Of a stretch of DNA of 64,000 bases, positions 61,016 through 64,000 are shown in pieces. The notes beneath the pieces were generated by a model. That model was not told the origin of the DNA and did not search any database. It saw nothing but the letters and a program-made list of their open reading frames with translations. Numbering within the stretch: position 1 is the first letter of the stretch; each line of letters starts with the position of its first letter. Source of the DNA: Streptococcus sp. 596553 (GTDB lineage: Bacteria; Bacillota; Bacilli; Lactobacillales; Streptococcaceae); NCBI RefSeq assembly GCF_900411395.1, contig NZ_OXCQ01000005.1:51723-115722 (forward strand), read 5' to 3'. The position numbers and the translations under genes are program-made.

Positions 61016-61711
61016 ATGCCAGTAAATGAATATGGTCAGATAATTGGCGAGTCTTTAGTCGGTCACACGTCTGGTAAATTACCTGCTATTGATTTCTTAG
61101 AAGGGCGTTATGCTCGAATAGAGGCTCTTTCAGTGGAAAAACATGCGGAGGATTTGCTAGCTGTTTATGGTCCGGATACTCCTCGGGAGATGTGGACCTA
61201 TCTTTTTCAGGAACCAGTGGCAGACATGGAGGAACTGGTCAGCCTTTTAAATAAGATGTTGGCTCGTAAGGACCGTTTTTACTATGCAATCATAGACAAG
61301 GCAACTGGTAAGGCTTTGGGAACTTTTTCTCTCATGCGCATTGATCAGAATAACCGAGTGATAGAAGTGGGAGCTGTCACTTTTTCTCCAGAGCTCAGGG
61401 GAACACGTATAGGGACAGAGGCTCAGTATCTTCTGGCTCGCTATGTTTTTGAAGAACTCCACTATCGTCGCTATGAGTGGAAATGTGATTCTCTTAATCT
61501 GCCATCAAGACGAGCAGCGGAACGTTTGGGCTTTATTTATGAAGGAACCTTCCGTCAGGCAGTGATTTATAAGGGGCGTACGAGGGATACGGATTGGTTG
61601 TCTATGATTGATAAGGACTGGCCAAAAGTCAAAGCTCGTTTGGAAACATGGTTGGCTCCTGAAAATTTTGATAAAAATGGGCGGCAGTACAAGAGCTTGA
61701 GAGAATTCTAA
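61016..61711 (+). CDS. GNAT acetyltransferase, RimJ/RimL-like
   Basis: This 231-residue GNAT enzyme resembles the RimJ/RimL group. The acetyl-CoA loop is RGTRIG (in SPELRGTRIGTEA), and a C-terminal motif NLPSRRAAERLGFIYEGTFRQ is typical of that group. I chose the ATG at 61016 (MPVNEYG), with AAGGAG six bases upstream, over the in-frame GTG at 60998. The acceptor is unknown. It is followed after 11 bp by another GNAT gene. Confidence 0.86.
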   Translation: MPVNEYGQIIGESLVGHTSGKLPAIDFLEGRYARIEALSVEKHAEDLLAVYGPDTPREMWTYLFQEPVADMEELVSLLNKMLARKDRFYYAIIDKATGKALGTFSLMRIDQNNRVIEVGAVTFSPELRGTRIGTEAQYLLARYVFEELHYRRYEWKCDSLNLPSRRAAERLGFIYEGTFRQAVIYKGRTRDTDWLSMIDKDWPKVKARLETWLAPENFDKNGRQYKSLREF

Positions 61712-61722
61712 GAGGTGATGAC

Positions 61723-62139
61723 ATGATAACTATTAGAAAGCAAGAAATTGTCAAGCTAGAGGATATTTTGCATCTCTATCAGGCAGTCGGTTGGACAAAT
61801 TATACCCATCAACCTCAGATGCTGGAGAAGGCCTTGTCTCATTCATTAGTAATTTATCTGGCACTTGATGGTGATGCTGTAGTGGGCTTGATTCGTTTGG
61901 TTGGAGATGGTTTTTCATCAGTTTTTGTACAGGATTTGATTGTTTTGCCTAGCTATCAGCGCCAAGGGATTGGTAGCTCCTTGATGAAAGAGGCTTTAGA
62001 AAATTTTAAAGAGGCCTATCAAGTCCAGCTGGTGACAGAAGAGACAGAAAAAAACGTGGGATTTTATCGTTCTATGGGCTTTGAAATCTTATCCACCTAT
62101 GACTGTACAGGAATGATTTGGACGAATCGAGAAAAATAA
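61723..62139 (+). CDS. GNAT family acetyltransferase
   Basis: This 138-residue small GNAT protein has the acetyl-CoA loop QRQGIG (in LPSYQRQGIGSSLM) and the following NVGFYRSMGFE segment. It is probably cotranscribed with the preceding acetyltransferase. The substrate is unknown. Confidence 0.86.
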   Translation: MITIRKQEIVKLEDILHLYQAVGWTNYTHQPQMLEKALSHSLVIYLALDGDAVVGLIRLVGDGFSSVFVQDLIVLPSYQRQGIGSSLMKEALENFKEAYQVQLVTEETEKNVGFYRSMGFEILSTYDCTGMIWTNREK

Positions 62140-62154
62140 CAAAACTTGTTTTTT

Positions 62155-62187
62155 CTTAAGCAAAGTTTAAGGATGGTCTAGTATCAT
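62155..62187 (+). promoter_or_regulatory. CiaR-dependent csRNA promoter
   Basis: CTTAAG, five bases, TTTAAG (62166-62171), ten bases and TATCAT (62182-62187) match the CiaR repeat spacing with one mismatch in the first half. Confidence 0.8.
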
Positions 62188-62193
62188 ATAGTC

Positions 62194-62288
62194 ATTAAAT
62201 AAAGACCTCCTAACTTTATTTAATGAAATCCTAAAACTTTTTTTCATCATAATCTCCTAATGAAGTCACCCAATCAGGTGGCTTTTTT
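62194..62288 (+). ncRNA. CiaR-dependent small RNA (csRNA), copy A
   Basis: The RNA starts near 62194. CATTAAATAAAG pairs perfectly with CTTTATTTAATG, exposing the loop ACCTCCTAA, an anti-Shine-Dalgarno sequence. A second unpaired AATCTCCTAA stretch lies before the terminator AAGTCACC/GGTGGCTT plus T run. The size is about 95 nt. Targets would be mRNAs whose ribosome sites can pair with these stretches. Confidence 0.85.
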
Positions 62289-62343
62289 GTGGGGTGATGT
62301 GATGCTGATAGAAATTTTTAAAAAATGCTAGAATTTGAGAAAA

Positions 62344-62376
62344 GTTAAGCTAGTTTTAAGCTTTGTCTTGTATCAT
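62344..62376 (+). promoter_or_regulatory. CiaR-dependent csRNA promoter
   Basis: GTTAAG (62344-62349), five bases, TTTAAG (62355-62360), ten bases and TATCAT (62371-62376) keep the CiaR repeat geometry with one mismatch. Confidence 0.8.
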
Positions 62377-62382
62377 ATAGTT

Positions 62383-62480
62383 ATTAAATAAAGACCTCCT
62401 AACTTTATTTAATAAAATCCTAAACTTTTCTTTTTCATAATAATCTCCCTTAACTCCACCCAATCGGGTGGAGTTTTTTG
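62383..62480 (+). ncRNA. CiaR-dependent small RNA (csRNA), copy B
   Basis: The RNA starts near 62383. TTATTAAATAAAG pairs with CTTTATTTAATAA, again with an ACCTCCTAA loop, followed by an unpaired AATCTCCC stretch and the terminator CTCCACC/GGTGGAG plus T run. It is a tandem paralogue of copy A; its terminator sequence starts the long direct repeat that surrounds the toxin-antitoxin modules. Confidence 0.85.
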
Positions 62481-62897
62481 GCTCTATTTCAGGCTTTTGG
62501 GGACTATTCTAAAAATCATTTTTCGATATTTTTCGGTATTTTTCGGATTTTGGTCGGGGAATTGGCGGGGACTTTTTGAGATTTTGGTGGGGATTTTTTT
62601 AGCGAATATGACTAAGAAATAGGTCTGTTGTCGCTTCAGCAAGTTCAAACTCAATTTGATTGTAAGCGACTGTTAATTGAAGGACTGAAACTGCTGTAAT
62701 AATGATTTTGCTTGTCCAGTAGTGGCGTATTAAATGAGGAGTGACATGTAAGGTTGTCTATTCGTTTACTAAATCAAAATTTCTATGAAATTGATAGAAT
62801 CCCTAATTTTCTCTTAAACTTGAAAGTCTTGTTGTAAAGCGGTTAAAGCTTGAGAAGCTGAGGATGTAAAGTTTTGACAAATTTTGTGAACTGTGGG
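62472..62897 (+). repeat. Long direct repeat, copy 1
   Basis: This stretch, from AGTTTTTTGGCTCTATTTC to the antitoxin promoter, reappears at 63609-64000 with small indels and scattered substitutions. Only its first ~60 bp reappear at 63175-63236. It contains GGGG/TTTTCGG-rich low-complexity sequence and a decayed reading frame on the minus strand. Confidence 0.85.
62599..62802 (-). pseudogene. Decayed ORF remnant, copy 1
   Basis: On the minus strand 68 codons can be aligned in frame with the copy at 63703-63906. The shared parts read FYQFHRNFDLVNE, ITAVSVLQLT and ELAEATTDLFLSHI. This copy has an in-frame TAG after DLVNE and neither copy has a clear start codon. I do not recognise the family. 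The frame could be a remnant of a real gene or chance. Confidence 0.4.
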
Positions 62898-62902
62898 ATA
62901 AT
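62874..62902 (+). promoter_or_regulatory. Antitoxin RNA II promoter, module 1
   Basis: TTGACA (62874-62879), a 17-bp spacer and GATAAT (62897-62902) form a strong promoter. It is repeated at 63309-63337 and, cut by the window end, at 63978. Confidence 0.8.
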
Positions 62903-62908
62903 GGAGAG

Positions 62909-62985
62909 GAATTAAGGATTAGTTCTATATCATGGACTAGAAAAGACCCCAAGCTAACTTCCACATTAAGCTCGGGGTCTTTTTT
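62909..62985 (+). ncRNA. Fst/par-type antitoxin RNA II, module 1
   Basis: The RNA of about 75 nt starts near 62909 and ends at the shared terminator AAAAGACCCC/GGGGTCTTTT. It carries TTAAGGATTAGTTC (62912-62925), which is identical to bases 63063-63076 at the toxin start region. Because the toxin mRNA runs the other way, the antitoxin can pair with it there and at the shared terminator loop, as in the Enterococcus pAD1 par system. Confidence 0.8.
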
Positions 62986-62989
62986 GACA

Positions 62990-63079
62990 CTATCTATCTT
63001 TGTTTAGCCGTTTATCGACTAATCGAAGGATGACACCGACCACAATCGGTCCGATGATAGTTTTAAGGATTAGTTCCAT
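62990..63079 (-). CDS. Fst family type I toxin, copy 1
   Basis: This 29-residue peptide starts MELILKTIIGPIVVGVI and ends LVDKRLNKDR. It has one hydrophobic segment and a charged C-terminus, the Fst/Ldr-type layout of a membrane-active toxin. A strong GGAGGTGA ribosome site lies upstream. The toxin mRNA would start near 63122 from TGG-TATAAT (minus strand, -10 at 63130-63135) and end at the terminator shared with the antitoxin. It differs from copy 2 at a few positions, including Arg instead of Trp at residue 24. Confidence 0.88.
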   Translation of the reverse strand: MELILKTIIGPIVVGVILRLVDKRLNKDR

Positions 63080-63156
63080 TATGGGCTATCTCACCTCCTT
63101 TCGTAGGCGGTGTAGAAGTGCCGTATAATATTATACCACATAAGTGCTAAACTCAG

Positions 63157-63236
63157 GAGTCACCCAATCAGGTGGAGTTTTTTGGCTCTATTTCAGGCTT
63201 TTGGGGACTATTTTAAACATCATTTTCCGATAACTT
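63157..63236 (+). repeat. csRNA-type terminator and short repeat copy
   Basis: GTCACCCAATCAGGTGGAG plus a T run is nearly the csRNA terminator, and GGCTCTATTTCAGGCTTTTG follows as in the long repeat, but no csRNA promoter or body precedes it. The rest of the gap to the next antitoxin promoter (63237-63308) has nothing recognisable. Confidence 0.65.
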
Positions 63237-63308
63237 TCGCTTAACCTTGAAAAATTTATTGGACAGATTCTAAAGTTGGACAAGTTGAGTAGATGAGAAT
63301 ATAAACCT

Positions 63309-63337
63309 TTGACAAATTTTGTGAACTGTGGGATAAT
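63309..63337 (+). promoter_or_regulatory. Antitoxin RNA II promoter, module 2
   Basis: TTGACA (63309-63314), a 17-bp spacer and GATAAT (63332-63337), the same as module 1. Confidence 0.8.
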
Positions 63338-63343
63338 AAAAAG

Positions 63344-63418
63344 GAATTGAGTACTAGTTCTATATCATAGGCTAGAAAAGACCCCAAGCTCACGACCAAA
63401 TAAGCTTGAGGTCTTTTT
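63344..63418 (+). ncRNA. Fst/par-type antitoxin RNA II, module 2
   Basis: The antisense RNA carries TTGAGTACTAGTTC (63347-63360), which matches the toxin start region of its own module (63497-63510) at 13 of 14 bases but module 1 poorly. It ends at AAAAGACC...CAAGCT paired with AGCTTG...GGTCTTTT plus a T run. Confidence 0.8.
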
Positions 63419-63423
63419 TGACA

Positions 63424-63513
63424 CTATTTGTCCTTGTTTAGCCATTTATCGACTATACGAAGAACGACACCGACCACAATTGGTCCGATGATAGTTTTGA
63501 GTACTAATTCCAT
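63424..63513 (-). CDS. Fst family type I toxin, copy 2
   Basis: This 29-residue peptide starts MELVLKTIIGPIVVGVV and ends IVDKWLNKDK, with one hydrophobic helix and a charged tail. It is the sequence I associate with chromosomal Fst toxins of pneumococci. An ATG one codon earlier (63516) is also possible. The mRNA would start near 63556 from TGA-TATAAT (minus, -10 at 63563-63568). Confidence 0.9.
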   Translation of the reverse strand: MELVLKTIIGPIVVGVVLRIVDKWLNKDK

Positions 63514-63702
63514 CATGGGCTATCTCATCTCCCTTCGTAGGCGGTGTAGCAGTGCCGTAAATATTATATCACATAAGTGCTAAAGTCGGGAGTCGCCTAA
63601 TCAAGTGAAGTTTTTTGGCTCTATTTCAGGCTTTTGGGGACTATTCTAAAAATCATTTTTCGATATTTTTCGGATTTTGGTCGGGGAATTGGCGGGGATT
63701 TT

Positions 63703-63906
63703 TTAGTGAATATGACTAAGAAATAGGTCTGTTGTCGCTTCAGCGAGTTCGTCCTCTACTTGATTGTAAGTTGCTGTTAATTGAAGGACTGGAACTGCTG
63801 TAATAATGCTCTTGGTTGTCAAGGAGTGGCCTATTAAATGAGGAGTGACATATAAGATTGTCTCTTCGTTTACTAAATCAAAATTTCTATGAAATTGATA
63901 GAATCC
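63703..63906 (-). pseudogene. Decayed ORF remnant, copy 2
   Basis: On the minus strand 67 codons run without a stop (from GFYQFHRNFDLVNEETILYV to ELAEATTDLFLSHIH), aligned in frame with the copy at 62599-62802. There is no start codon with a ribosome site. Many differences between the copies change residues, so selection on the protein looks weak. Family not recognised. Confidence 0.4.
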
Positions 63907-63977
63907 CTAATTTTCTCTTAAACTTGAAAGTCTTGTTGTAAAGCGGTTAAAGCTTGAGAAGCTGAGGATGTAAAGTT

Positions 63978-64000
63978 TTGACAAATTTTGTGAACTATGG
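63978..64000 (+). promoter_or_regulatory. Antitoxin promoter of a third module (truncated by window)
   Basis: TTGACA and the following ATTTTGTGAACTATGG match the start of the antitoxin promoters at 62874 and 63309. The -10 would lie just past the window end, so a third Fst-type module probably follows. Confidence 0.65.

Larger units (their letters stand above)
63589..64000 (+). repeat. Long direct repeat, copy 2, with csRNA-like terminator at its start
   Basis: GAGTCGCCTAATCAAGTGAAG plus T run (63589-63615) is a decayed csRNA-type terminator; the long repeat follows from 63609 to the window end. It lacks a ~33-bp stretch present in copy 1 (a TATTTTTCGG repeat and a GGGGATTTT stretch). Confidence 0.8.

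Noticed and set aside
62472..64000. Prophage or IS remnant
   Set aside because: No integrase, transposase or terminal inverted repeats are recognisable; the repeats are explained by duplication of csRNA/Fst units.

Overview
The window is a chromosomal segment of a low-GC streptococcus of the Mitis group (Streptococcus pneumoniae or a very close relative such as S. mitis or S. pseudopneumoniae). This rests on three BOX repeats, a ComX (SigX) combox, CiaR-type csRNAs, an Fst-type toxin of the pneumococcal kind, and a gene order I recognise as that of the pneumococcal S10-spc-alpha region. No rRNA, tRNA, IS element, prophage or CRISPR array is visible.

Layout. (1) 1-9000: a magnesium-themed neighbourhood. 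A DUF1129 membrane protein and CorA are on the minus strand. uvrA and an M24 peptidase are on the plus strand. An M-box riboswitch, a short leader ORF and an MgtA-type P-ATPase follow. (2) 8900-21100: housekeeping and stress genes, namely spxA, two small lipoproteins, ireB-ruvX-DUF1292, folC, cls, a combox-driven pair, and the anaerobic ribonucleotide reductase cluster nrdD-small ORF-GNAT-nrdG-kinase. (3) 21150-36210: the complete S10-spc-alpha ribosomal operon with secY, adk, infA and rpoA. Its long spacers hold unusually perfect hairpins, and one holds a BOX element. (4) 36300-38850: an ACT-domain protein, a DUF711 protein, a long CiaR-controlled csRNA and a phosphoglycerate-mutase-family protein. 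(5) 38955-46584, minus strand: a YesM/YesN-type two-component system, two paralogous solute-binding lipoproteins, an ABC ATPase and a fused permease. (6) 46759-55950: a carbohydrate module with a glycyl-radical-enzyme activase, DeoR and SorC regulators, a Lac/Cel-family PTS, a glycyl radical enzyme, an FSA-type aldolase and glycerol dehydrogenase. (7) 56301-62139: leuS, a MarR regulator with a BAAT-family hydrolase, and two GNAT acetyltransferases. (8) 62150-64000: two csRNAs, two complete Fst/par-type type I toxin-antitoxin modules, and the promoter of a third at the window edge, all embedded in long direct repeats.

How the parts work together. CorA and MgtA handle Mg2+. mgtA appears to be controlled first by the M-box with its terminator, and then possibly by a translated leader that resembles enterobacterial MgtL. 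The PTS, glycyl radical enzyme, FSA aldolase and GldA set matches the E. coli anhydroglycolysis gene set (1,5-anhydrohexitol 6-phosphate to 1-deoxyfructose 6-phosphate to hydroxyacetone plus glyceraldehyde 3-phosphate). Its two promoters carry the same 12-bp SorC-type site at exactly the same distance from the -35 box, and DeoR-type repeats lie at the activase/deoR and enzyme promoters. The two-component/ABC cluster looks like a solute-sensing and uptake system of the HptRSA kind rather than a proven iron transporter. Much of the accessory interest lies in RNA-level control: the M-box, csRNAs, antisense antitoxins, and structured intercistronic spacers.
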